Shown here: positions 16,555-24,017 of the stretch, piece by piece
Position numbering within the stretch: position 1 is the first letter of the stretch
Layout: every line of letters starts with the position of its first letter
Source: a virus
Direction: 5' to 3' (one strand)
IMG/VR virus record: IMGVR_UViG_3300013103_000028
Coordinates: 1-37,597 of that record
Length of the DNA: 37,597 nt
Notes under the pieces: generated by a model
Database searches by the model: none
Seen by the model: the letters and a program-made list of their open reading frames with translations, nothing else
Told to the model about the DNA's origin: nothing
Made by a program: the position numbers and the translations under genes

Positions 16555-17293
16555 CTGAAAGAACCTCCAATATTCCTAATTCATCATACACACACCAAGA
16601 GATAATGCCACTCATATTATTTGATTTAAGTAACAAGAACCCCTGCCTATCAACAGGGATACCAAACTCTATCAAATTATGAAATGAAAACAATGAAATG
16701 AAATCAGGAGTTCTTATCCCTATTGGCCCAAAATCACATTGTATTTTATCTGGTGAAGAAATTTTGAACCCCTGTGATTTCCTTGTCAAGGTTATGACTG
16801 TCCCAGAAAATATATCATGTTGTTTTATTACGAGTGATTGGTCAACTGAAGAGAATTCCAAATGTGACAAATTTCTCTCTATCAAAGAGAGTGATTTTTT
16901 GTGTATCGAAAATGAAGAACGAACAGGGACCTGAAAATTCTCCCATATTTTATTCACATCATTAAATGACAATCCAGGCGTTTTACAAGTTTTTAATCTA
17001 GTAAATTCATCATCAGACTTCCCTTCTAATTGGAAACAAACATGCCCATCTTTTTCATACAATTTCCCAGATTCATAATCATTAGCCTTAAAACTAATTG
17101 GCTCATGAAATTCTGATATATGTTTGGGAAGGTTAAATTTTAACAGAACAGTATTATCACCATTCATTATAAATATAGTTTTCTCAAAACAATATATAGT
17201 ATTCCTCAGCAATCCACTTTGGTCAAGTGCTGCAGCGATAGCAAAAATACCCTCAAGATATTGTCTTTGTTTTTTATCAGTAGTGGGATTCAT
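16538..17293 (-). CDS. Unknown 251-aa protein in the radical SAM cluster, perhaps clamp-like
   Basis: No family is firmly recognised. The protein is mostly predicted beta strands of about ten residues with short helices (TIYCFEKTIFIMNGDNTVLLKF, then SFSIHKKSLSLIERN, then GTVITLTRKS), and ends with GFLLLKSNNMSGIISWCVYDE. This repeated strand-rich layout and a closing long strand are reminiscent of sliding clamps of the PCNA/gp45 type, but no diagnostic motif is visible. It starts eight bases after the first radical SAM gene and so belongs to that operon. It could be a scaffold for the modification enzymes on DNA; this is speculative. Confidence 0.55.
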   Translation of the reverse strand: MNPTTDKKQRQYLEGIFAIAAALDQSGLLRNTIYCFEKTIFIMNGDNTVLLKFNLPKHISEFHEPISFKANDYESGKLYEKDGHVCFQLEGKSDDEFTRLKTCKTPGLSFNDVNKIWENFQVPVRSSFSIHKKSLSLIERNLSHLEFSSVDQSLVIKQHDIFSGTVITLTRKSQGFKISSPDKIQCDFGPIGIRTPDFISLFSFHNLIEFGIPVDRQGFLLLKSNNMSGIISWCVYDELGILEVLSDGRKK

Positions 17294-17301
17294 TCGATCA
17301 C

Positions 17302-18696
17302 CTAAATGAAATTTTTCAACATTTCCAAACGATAATCTGGCAAATTGTTATCATAACGCCAACGCCGACCGAACTCATCCATCCCTGCTGGAACAATATA
17401 TGGTGCCCAGTTTGGATGGTAGGCCGGGTTCCCACACAAATTCCAAAGCTCCTTTACCTTCTTTTCCAATTTAACACTAAGAAATCCACCATTGTCAGCT
17501 ACCATTCTATTATAATCACACCAACTGACAGGCTTATTAGATGACATTATGAATCTAACCATCAAAACCATGCAACCATAATTCCATCCAGAAGAAGTGA
17601 ACCAATCACCCACATTACAACAAATAGGATCATCATTGCTAGGCACATTCCCCATATCAAAAGTCGAACATTTTATTCCTTCCTCACGAAACAAATCCAT
17701 AAATTTTCCAAGCAACAATGAACCTAACCACTGACAATCACTCATGATTATGAACATTCTCTCAAAATCATAACCTTTATGATAAAATGCCTTTCGTATG
17801 ATAGGAGACCTAGCACTATAACTATATGTATCAAAAGTTATATGTTCAATTCCAGCTTCCTTTATGGTGTTTATATATTCAGAAACGTCATCAGGAGAAT
17901 CATTTATAAATGACATAAAAGGTTCTATTCTCGCTACCACCCTTACACCAGCAGATGATAATTGTTTTGAAGCGTATATTCTTTTTTTGAATGATGGTGC
18001 ACCAGGTTCTAATTTCCTATTTATTGCATCATTTGACGATATCATAGTAATATGAACGGCTGCACCAGCTGGATTGTCTGCCATAACTTTAACATAATCA
18101 TCATGACCAACCAAATCAGATTTAGTATTGATCATAACAGGATATGAATTCTCAGCTAAGTATCTCAACATCTCATAACTAATCCTCTTTTTATTTTCCA
18201 TTGGAAGAAAATCTTCAAATCTGATACCGAAACGCATAGGTATATTCAAGTTTATTGCTCTAGCCCTATCATCAACATTGCCAACCTTTTTCCCACGATT
18301 TTTGAAAAGTCTATCAAGCTCTGATTTATAATAATCTGGTTTGCAATGTCGTAAACCTATCGACTTTGGATTATCAAAAAGACCCGTGTAGAGAGAATAT
18401 CTGAAGTCATCTGCATAACAGTATATGCAACCATAACCACATCTCAAACCGTCCCAAACATCAAGATTAAGTGGCATCGGACAAGCTTGCGCACGCAAGC
18501 TCACTTCCAAAAAAGAGGTTATTTCTTCTGGGTTTAGTAAATGTTCATACTTATACCATTCTCGAGTTCTCAAATCAAACCATTGATAATTGGTTTTGCG
18601 CCCCTTCTCCTTGATTGAACCTCTTTCATTTTTTATGAAGCGAAGTTGCCTCGGAACCAATTTAGATACTATTTTCCGTAATTCCCAATAATTCAC
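17302..18696 (-). CDS. Radical SAM enzyme, SplB/COG1533-like (first copy)
   Basis: This enzyme of about 464 aa has a radical SAM motif CGYGCIYCYAD (Cys86-x3-Cys90-x2-Cys93) binding a 4Fe-4S cluster. A VMINTKSDLV strand follows, like the TKSDLL segment of spore photoproduct lyase-like 'DNA repair photolyases', then a RIEPFMSFIND strand. It would generate a 5'-deoxyadenosyl radical. The C-terminal third has more cysteines (PICCNVGDW, NYGCMV) and could bind another metal. The start is GTG at 18696, giving a GTGA overlap with the PLP gene stop; TTG at 18720 is an alternative. Its pairing with a PLP enzyme and a second similar enzyme suggests work on DNA bases, though its substrate is unknown. Confidence 0.75.
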   Translation of the reverse strand: MNYWELRKIVSKLVPRQLRFIKNERGSIKEKGRKTNYQWFDLRTREWYKYEHLLNPEEITSFLEVSLRAQACPMPLNLDVWDGLRCGYGCIYCYADDFRYSLYTGLFDNPKSIGLRHCKPDYYKSELDRLFKNRGKKVGNVDDRARAINLNIPMRFGIRFEDFLPMENKKRISYEMLRYLAENSYPVMINTKSDLVGHDDYVKVMADNPAGAAVHITMISSNDAINRKLEPGAPSFKKRIYASKQLSSAGVRVVARIEPFMSFINDSPDDVSEYINTIKEAGIEHITFDTYSYSARSPIIRKAFYHKGYDFERMFIIMSDCQWLGSLLLGKFMDLFREEGIKCSTFDMGNVPSNDDPICCNVGDWFTSSGWNYGCMVLMVRFIMSSNKPVSWCDYNRMVADNGGFLSVKLEKKVKELWNLCGNPAYHPNWAPYIVPAGMDEFGRRWRYDNNLPDYRLEMLKNFI

Positions 18697-19532
18697 TTGC
18701 CACCACCACCGATGTTCCAAAACAATATTGGTTTGTCTAATTTATTATAGTTATCTAAAGCAAATTTTAGGGCCTTTGTATCATAATATGGATTGCATGG
18801 GAATGGTGTATCAATGTCAACCTTGTCTATATACCCCAAATTCGTGTTTATCAATTCAAAACCAATCGTGTCAAGCAGCCTACCATCAAGCAGTCCTGCC
18901 TTTTGTTTGATAGACTTATATTTATTCATGCTTTTACAGCGACGACTCACAACTCCAATTATTGAAATTGACTTATTTGATTTCAATCCAGCAAGAATAC
19001 CTGAACATATGGTGCCGCTACCAACACAAACGACTATCGTCTTCACATCTGATAAATCAGTATATTGAACTTGCTTAGCAGTTTCAACTACCGTCTCAGA
19101 TAATGGTAAACCTAAGGGCAACACAGTTTCATCAGCATTGCAAAGCATTTTCCTAGCTATATTAAAATTAACTTTAGCCATAAGTGGTTTCATTGGAATA
19201 ACTATTGCTTCTAATTCATTCCATTTCACTCTATGGGACTCATGAACTTTCCTAGCCGGGTGTTTACCAGAATACTGTGGGTCAAATATAACTGATTTCA
19301 TACCCAATTCACGTGCAATCCAAGCCACTCCCCAACCAGCCATGGATATTGCAGTTTCTACATAACCGACTGTTGTTACACCAGACCGTTGCAATTTCAA
19401 CATATGCATGAACAACCCACGCATTTTACTAAAACAAGGTCCTGGTGGTGGGCATGATAAATCCTCACGTTTTACCAGAATACTCTTTCCATCAATTATA
19501 TGCCTTTCTACTGGCGTATCACTCAACCTCAT
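18693..19532 (-). CDS. Fold-type-II PLP-dependent enzyme (ACC deaminase/threonine synthase-like)
   Basis: This 279-aa enzyme of the tryptophan-synthase-beta fold has VKREDLSCPPPGPCFSKMRG with the expected Schiff-base lysine at 36, TAISMAGWGVAWIARELG, and a glycine-rich phosphate loop GSGT at 171-174. Such enzymes do beta-elimination, beta-replacement or deamination on amino acids. It is slightly shorter than the usual 300-340 aa. Its start overlaps the second radical SAM gene by four bases (ATGA), and its stop overlaps the first radical SAM gene in GTGA. This very tight packing suggests one pathway: the PLP enzyme may attach or cleave an amino-acid-derived group. The fold is secure, the reaction unknown. 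Confidence 0.8.
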   Translation of the reverse strand: MRLSDTPVERHIIDGKSILVKREDLSCPPPGPCFSKMRGLFMHMLKLQRSGVTTVGYVETAISMAGWGVAWIARELGMKSVIFDPQYSGKHPARKVHESHRVKWNELEAIVIPMKPLMAKVNFNIARKMLCNADETVLPLGLPLSETVVETAKQVQYTDLSDVKTIVVCVGSGTICSGILAGLKSNKSISIIGVVSRRCKSMNKYKSIKQKAGLLDGRLLDTIGFELINTNLGYIDKVDIDTPFPCNPYYDTKALKFALDNYNKLDKPILFWNIGGGGK

Positions 19533-20614
19533 AACAAACCCAAACCATTCAAACCAGCATCCTTTAACGTATAAAATTTTGAAGATTCACCTAGCAAGAC
19601 TCTCTTTCCCATTTCATAATCACCTATACCATCCCAAGTCAAATCAAGTATCTCATCTAATGCATAGCCACTTTGAATCATTCTAATCCAAGTGTGAGTA
19701 TTAAATGTGGTAGGATTTGGAACATCTACGCTACAACAGGTATTACAATTTTGATGATAATCTAAGCTAGCATTAACGAAATCCGGACACCCTAATATTA
19801 TATCATACTTTTCAGCTAAATCTATCAATTCTCGCAAAATAATCCTCCATTGAGCATCTTGATTATAAAACCAAATTCTTTCTATATCAATGCCAATTGA
19901 ATTCAATCGCCTTGCAACGAATGCATTAAAATGAAAATTATAAGTATTGTAACGATTAATCCCAAAAAATTTCAACATTTTCAGCATTTCCTCAAATTCT
20001 GAAATTTCATGATAACCTGGTATGAATGGTTCACCATTCACACCAACATACAACCCATATTCCTTCAATAATTGAAGTTGTTGTAATCGCTTCCATGGGT
20101 GAGTAGTTCTTTCCCTTTCCAATATTCGCCAATCCCTCTCGAAACCAGGACTAACAATTGGGACGATTATAAAATGAGCTTTATTCTCAACTATGATATC
20201 AAAATATCTCAGAAGGTTCTCTGTGAACTTCGTTTGAATGACAGTTGACCACTTAAACTTTCCTAGAATTGATAGAACTCTTCCACTAATACCATATTCC
20301 AAATCAGCTTCCTGAAATGGATCAGATTTGTTACCAAACCTAAGAGTTTTCTTTTTTGCTAAACAATGTGCTAATGATGACTTAGGATTTTTGTTTCTCA
20401 AACCATTAATAATCTTCTTTTCAAAGCCATCTATATCAAGAGGTTTTAATTCCTGCCCCCAAACATAATTAAGATTGCGAAAATAACAATGCCAACAATC
20501 AGTTAAACAATTCCCATAACTATCCAGACTAAATGAGAGGGGACAATAAAGACTGTCCCCTCTCACCACTAAACCATTCTTAAGATTTTGAGAAAATGAC
20601 TTTTTCACCTTCAT
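19529..20614 (-). CDS. Radical SAM enzyme, SplB/COG1533-like (second copy)
   Basis: This 361-aa enzyme has a radical SAM motif CLTDCWHCYF (Cys36-x3-Cys40-x2-Cys43). LRFGNKSDPFQ and TVIQTKFTENLL resemble the G..TDP.Q and TK..LL segments of spore photoproduct lyase-like enzymes, and GEPFIPGY is a barrel strand. A C-terminal CPDFVNASL ... NCNTCCSVDVPNP region supplies extra cysteines that could hold an auxiliary cluster. It differs clearly from the first copy, so it is not a simple duplication. The start is uncertain (ATG 20614 or GTG 20608, the latter with better GAGG spacing); it lies 35 bases within the end of the upstream gene. A DNA-modifying role is inferred from the cluster. Confidence 0.75.
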   Translation of the reverse strand: MKVKKSFSQNLKNGLVVRGDSLYCPLSFSLDSYGNCLTDCWHCYFRNLNYVWGQELKPLDIDGFEKKIINGLRNKNPKSSLAHCLAKKKTLRFGNKSDPFQEADLEYGISGRVLSILGKFKWSTVIQTKFTENLLRYFDIIVENKAHFIIVPIVSPGFERDWRILERERTTHPWKRLQQLQLLKEYGLYVGVNGEPFIPGYHEISEFEEMLKMLKFFGINRYNTYNFHFNAFVARRLNSIGIDIERIWFYNQDAQWRIILRELIDLAEKYDIILGCPDFVNASLDYHQNCNTCCSVDVPNPTTFNTHTWIRMIQSGYALDEILDLTWDGIGDYEMGKRVLLGESSKFYTLKDAGLNGLGLL

Positions 20615-21401
20615 TCCTCAGCAAACCAATGGTTGATAAAACATTAATAACTTGTTTTACACACCACAAGCTTTCTTTTATGTTGTTTCTACCTTCCTTC
20701 TCAACATAAAGTTTGTTTGCACTCTCCGCCAACTCATCCACAGAATAAGCCTTACCAGTTAATAAGCAATCTGCAACAGAATTAACCCTCGTATATTTCT
20801 TGAGTGCTTTCTTAGAAGTTTTCTTGGAGGTTTTCTTAGATTCCTCCACCTCTTCAGAAGCTCTTTTGGATTTCTCTGCATTGGCACGCTCAATACATTC
20901 CTTAATCCTACTGCAAACTTTGCAAGCTTCATCACCTTCTTTAGGGCCTAGCGCTTGCACGAATCCAGGACACTCCTCACCTTCAGCCAAATAAACATCA
21001 GAAGCAGGAGTCTGAGTTTCGGTCTGAACTTCTATAGGCTCTTGCTTTTGAACTTCAGTCTCAATGGTTTCCTGGTCATCAACAGATTCCTGTTCTTGAA
21101 CTTCAACAGGCTCCTGCTCCTGAACTTGTTCTTGAACTTCAACAGGCTCCTGCTCCTGAACTTGTTCAGAAATCAACTTCTCATATACAGATATGGTCTC
21201 ATGAGATAAATCAGCACATTTAGGATCAGTCCAGATAGGATTACCATTCTCATCCTCACCAATTCTTGATGCAATAGTCTCAACGATTTGCTTGGACAAA
21301 TTCTCAATTGAGGCAATGAAGTTCAATTTCGGTCGGGGATTAAGCGTCTTATTGATATCCTTAACCGCCAACTGAAGAGACCTGCGATCAGATTTTTCCA
21401 T
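20580..21401 (-). CDS. Glutamate-rich repeat protein with Cys motif and winged-helix-like end
   Basis: This 273-aa protein has a helical N-terminal part (to about 80), then a low-complexity segment repeating VQEQEPVEVQEQ-type units (about 80-130). Next is a Cys cluster ECPGFVQALG ... ACKVCSRIKEC, a basic KKTSKKTSKKALKK linker, and a C-terminal helix-rich domain (about 200-273) that reads like a winged helix (SVDELAESANKLYVEKEG, VKQVINVLSTIGLLR). AAGGAG lies seven bases before ATG 21401. The Cys cluster matches tails on the SSB and polymerase in this window. A DNA-binding or replisome adaptor role for the radical SAM cluster is plausible; function unknown. Confidence 0.6.
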   Translation of the reverse strand: MEKSDRRSLQLAVKDINKTLNPRPKLNFIASIENLSKQIVETIASRIGEDENGNPIWTDPKCADLSHETISVYEKLISEQVQEQEPVEVQEQVQEQEPVEVQEQESVDDQETIETEVQKQEPIEVQTETQTPASDVYLAEGEECPGFVQALGPKEGDEACKVCSRIKECIERANAEKSKRASEEVEESKKTSKKTSKKALKKYTRVNSVADCLLTGKAYSVDELAESANKLYVEKEGRNNIKESLWCVKQVINVLSTIGLLRNEGEKVIFSKS

Positions 21402-21439
21402 TTCTATCTCCTTGATTAGGAATTATGATCTTTAATTAT

Positions 21440-21445
21440 ATTATA
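21440..21445 (-). promoter_or_regulatory. Possible -10 element upstream of the radical SAM operon
   Basis: A perfect TATAAT lies on the minus strand in the short gap ahead of the gene at 21401, within GCTATAATATA. The same GCTATAATATA string occurs upstream of the UvsY-like gene at 7670-7676. No good -35 box is found at 16-18 bases for either, so these could be promoters needing a phage-encoded factor, or chance AT-rich sequence. Confidence 0.25.
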
Positions 21446-21456
21446 GCGAAAACTAC

Positions 21457-21798
21457 TCATTCCGATAAATTTTTGACACTCAAATAAGCAACCTTCTTGC
21501 CAAATTTCATGCACCGATTCCTAGTGGGCAACCAAATGTCAACACGCTTTTTCCACCTTTTATGCATTCTGTCCAAGAAAACAAATTTGCCGATTCCCTT
21601 CAAAATGATCTCATCACCGAATGTAACACCCAACTGATGCTCCAAATCACGTGATAGGGCAATACAGCCAACCCTAACAAGCTCACCACTAGCAGTCATA
21701 TTCTCACTCAAACAATAAGCAGTAACAGTAACAACCACTGGAGAGGGTGCATTCACATTCATACTAGACAACAATATGATGAGCAGTAATTTAATCAT
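21457..21798 (-). CDS. Secreted 3D-domain (double-psi beta-barrel) protein
   Basis: This 113-aa protein starts with a signal peptide (MIKLLLIILLSSMNVNA), then a 3D domain: VTVTAYC, GCIALSRDLEHQLGVTFGDEIIL, and FVFLDRMHKRWKKRVDIWLP, whose DRM and VDI give two of the name-giving aspartates, with a FGKKVAYL end. Such domains occur in cell-wall lytic transglycosylases and in Bacillus YabE/YocH-type proteins. The likely site of action is outside the cytoplasm on peptidoglycan, perhaps in lysis or DNA entry. The start is ATG 21798, overlapping the SIS gene stop in TGATG; an in-frame TTG nine bases upstream is less likely. Confidence 0.75.
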   Translation of the reverse strand: MIKLLLIILLSSMNVNAPSPVVVTVTAYCLSENMTASGELVRVGCIALSRDLEHQLGVTFGDEIILKGIGKFVFLDRMHKRWKKRVDIWLPTRNRCMKFGKKVAYLSVKNLSE

Positions 21799-22310
21799 CA
21801 AATCCAACTGCGCTGAGTAAACAAAGCCACGGCCAGAGCATTCCCCATAGCCAAAGTTGCGGTGGTACTAGCCATTGGGACTAAAGCCAGTGGGCAGGTC
21901 TCACGAGGCACGCTAACATCAATAATCACTGCGTTTGACTTCACTAGCATAGAGTCCAAACGATCAGCCAGGATGATCAAGGAAGCTCCTAGACACTCAA
22001 TATTAGAGAGTGTGGTATTCAATTTCTCAATCTCGCTACCATCAGATAAGACCAAAACAACATCCCCAGGTGAAACCATCAAACCATCATGCATCACTAA
22101 TGCTGGCGTGCCAGTAGAATTAAAGATTGTTGCCAGCTTGTGTGCCATGATTCCAGATTCATCAGCGCTGGCAACTATCAAGCGTCCTTTTGAACTAAGA
22201 ATCATCTCTACTGCCTGAACAAATTTGTTATCCAGCTTGTCAATCAAACTATAGATGCCTTCAGCTTCGATCATCAACCCTTCTCGGGCCAATTGCAAAA
22301 GATCACTCAT
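21798..22310 (-). CDS. KdsD/GutQ-like SIS-domain protein, truncated
   Basis: This 170-aa SIS-fold protein aligns by eye with arabinose-5-phosphate isomerase: AEGIYSLIDKLD, GRLIVASADESGIMAHKLA, STGTPALVMH, ETCPLALVPMASTTATLAMGNALAVAL. Compared with KdsD it lacks the HGDLG segment, has LSDGSEI where KdsD has ISNSGES, ends before SHPGGALG (a catalytic histidine region) and has no CBS pair. It is therefore likely to be inactive as an isomerase, or to bind another sugar phosphate. Its start overlaps the DnaB-like gene stop by four bases (ATGA). Phages use SIS-type enzymes in surface sugar metabolism, but no partner gene is seen here. Confidence 0.75.
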   Translation of the reverse strand: MSDLLQLAREGLMIEAEGIYSLIDKLDNKFVQAVEMILSSKGRLIVASADESGIMAHKLATIFNSTGTPALVMHDGLMVSPGDVVLVLSDGSEIEKLNTTLSNIECLGASLIILADRLDSMLVKSNAVIIDVSVPRETCPLALVPMASTTATLAMGNALAVALFTQRSWI

Positions 22311-23818
22311 AGGAATTTACTATCAACTACAGCTTGCCCTAAAGCCAAACATTGTAAAACCATTACTCTATCACTAACTGTCTCATCATCACGACCTACA
22401 CCCACTGAATAAACAGCACGTTGTGCCTTTTTGTCATCCTCACTCTGGTCAATTTTCAAACTTAGATCAACATGGCCTAATTTCCTGCTGTCTTCAGCTA
22501 CATCACTATCACGTAGTCGCTCTCTTTCTTGGGCATCTTTACCACCAGCTTGTGATGGGGCAATTAATAAACAATGCAATCTTTGTGATATTGAACCCAA
22601 ACGCTTCCAAAGCTCATCTATCTTATGGCGAGTGTCACCTGAACCAGACATTTTCATAATGTCAGGTTGATCAACGATAATTACATCTGGAACGAACCCT
22701 TCCAAATGTTGCCAAACCTGTAAAATTGCCTCAATATCATCAACTCCTGCACTAAATTTAGGCCAACATTGAATCTTCAATTTGGAACCCAAAGTTGAAC
22801 CACATATAGCCTGAGCTTTTTGCCAAGCAATACGCCAATCAAGAACTTCCCATTCCCTCTCCTCAAACCAAGTCTCCAATTTTAAATTATCACAAGCAGT
22901 ACAAGGCCTATAATCCTGTGGGGCATGATGCCACTCCGGTTTTTGATTTTTATCAACAAGCAACTTGACATGATTCGTGCGCAAAGGACTTGCACACTCA
23001 CCAACCTGATTCCAAAAGCAATCCCAAACAGGGAACAATAACCTATTATGTCTTGGTGGCTTCAGAACCATCGCGCAAAAACCCTGCGCGAATCTGCGCC
23101 GTAAACGCCTCTCACCTAATTCAAAATCAAACCAAGCGACATTAAGACCAGAATAGACCGCTTGCTGTGCAATATATTGGCATGTATATGATTTGGCACC
23201 TTTGTACTTGCCAACAATCATAACTAACCATTCACGCTCGAGTCCACCGACGAGCTTGCCCAAATCACCAGGTAATTCCAACAATGCATCTTTGCTTTCA
23301 AATGCCTCTCTAGTTCCCTCCATATCAGACAATGGCTCAAAACCAAGACTAACAAGACTATCAGGTGATGCAACGAACTGTGCCACAGCTGAACTGGCAG
23401 CATTAAGATTACCACCATCTAGATGATATTGCAAGTCATCACGTAATATGGTCAAACTGCGCTCGCGGAAATATGCTAATGCGGTATCAATACAAAGCTG
23501 CTCATTGAATCGTTCAGACTGCTCAAATTCACTAGATAGTGAAGATAAAAGTGATGCTATCAATTGTGCAGATTCTTGATCAAGACCATCACGGCGGCGT
23601 GCTTCAAACAGAACTTGTATATCTGATCTTGGTGCACAATCATATTTCTTTTGGTGTAAGATACACCACCTAGCCACTTCTCTGGAATAATCTGTGGTAA
23701 AAAATGTTGGTTTGTAAGCCAGACTGACAATTCTCAACACACGATCAGACATAATCATGCCAGTCAAAATGGCTCTCTCTATATTTGCATTTGATGAAGC
23801 AGCCTTCCAGATAACCAT
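22307..23818 (-). CDS. DnaB-like replicative helicase with Cys-rich insert
   Basis: This 503-aa protein has an N-terminal helical domain (to about 150) resembling the DnaB N-domain, then a RecA-like ATPase. Walker A is unusual (GKYKGAKS at 203-210, Ala where Gly is standard). DFELG follows, Walker B is VIIVDQPD near 379-386, and the Q-motif region LLIAPSQAGG and the SDVAEDSRKLGHVDLSLKI block fit DnaB motifs H3-H4. Between Walker A and B lies an insert with Cys267, Cys275, His297, His298, Cys306 and Cys309, likely binding zinc. It would unwind DNA ahead of the polymerase; primase and initiator genes lie just upstream. Confidence 0.87.
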   Translation of the reverse strand: MVIWKAASSNANIERAILTGMIMSDRVLRIVSLAYKPTFFTTDYSREVARWCILHQKKYDCAPRSDIQVLFEARRRDGLDQESAQLIASLLSSLSSEFEQSERFNEQLCIDTALAYFRERSLTILRDDLQYHLDGGNLNAASSAVAQFVASPDSLVSLGFEPLSDMEGTREAFESKDALLELPGDLGKLVGGLEREWLVMIVGKYKGAKSYTCQYIAQQAVYSGLNVAWFDFELGERRLRRRFAQGFCAMVLKPPRHNRLLFPVWDCFWNQVGECASPLRTNHVKLLVDKNQKPEWHHAPQDYRPCTACDNLKLETWFEEREWEVLDWRIAWQKAQAICGSTLGSKLKIQCWPKFSAGVDDIEAILQVWQHLEGFVPDVIIVDQPDIMKMSGSGDTRHKIDELWKRLGSISQRLHCLLIAPSQAGGKDAQERERLRDSDVAEDSRKLGHVDLSLKIDQSEDDKKAQRAVYSVGVGRDDETVSDRVMVLQCLALGQAVVDSKFL

Positions 23819-23821
23819 CTG

Positions 23822-24007
23822 TCACTTATTCCATTTTTCCAAAATCACTTCATCAATAGCAAACATAACTTCAGTCAAGAATTTTTTGCAGTAAAAACCT
23901 TTACCGATTTTGGTGATGGCAGCTAGCCATTGATGCAACCAGTAGAAAACGTAATCATTTTCACGATGATCACTGATCCAAAAATTGACAAGAACCAGAA
24001 AACTCAT
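23822..24007 (-). CDS. Hypothetical protein, 61 aa
   Basis: This short aromatic-rich protein (YVFYWLHQWLAAITKIGKGFY) lies between the initiator and helicase genes, with three and ten bases on either side. Its tight fit supports a real gene, although its ribosome site (TAGAGA) is weak. The position is that of a helicase loader or helper, but nothing in the sequence shows this. Confidence 0.45.
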   Translation of the reverse strand: MSFLVLVNFWISDHRENDYVFYWLHQWLAAITKIGKGFYCKKFLTEVMFAIDEVILEKWNK

Positions 24008-24017
24008 TGATCAGTCT

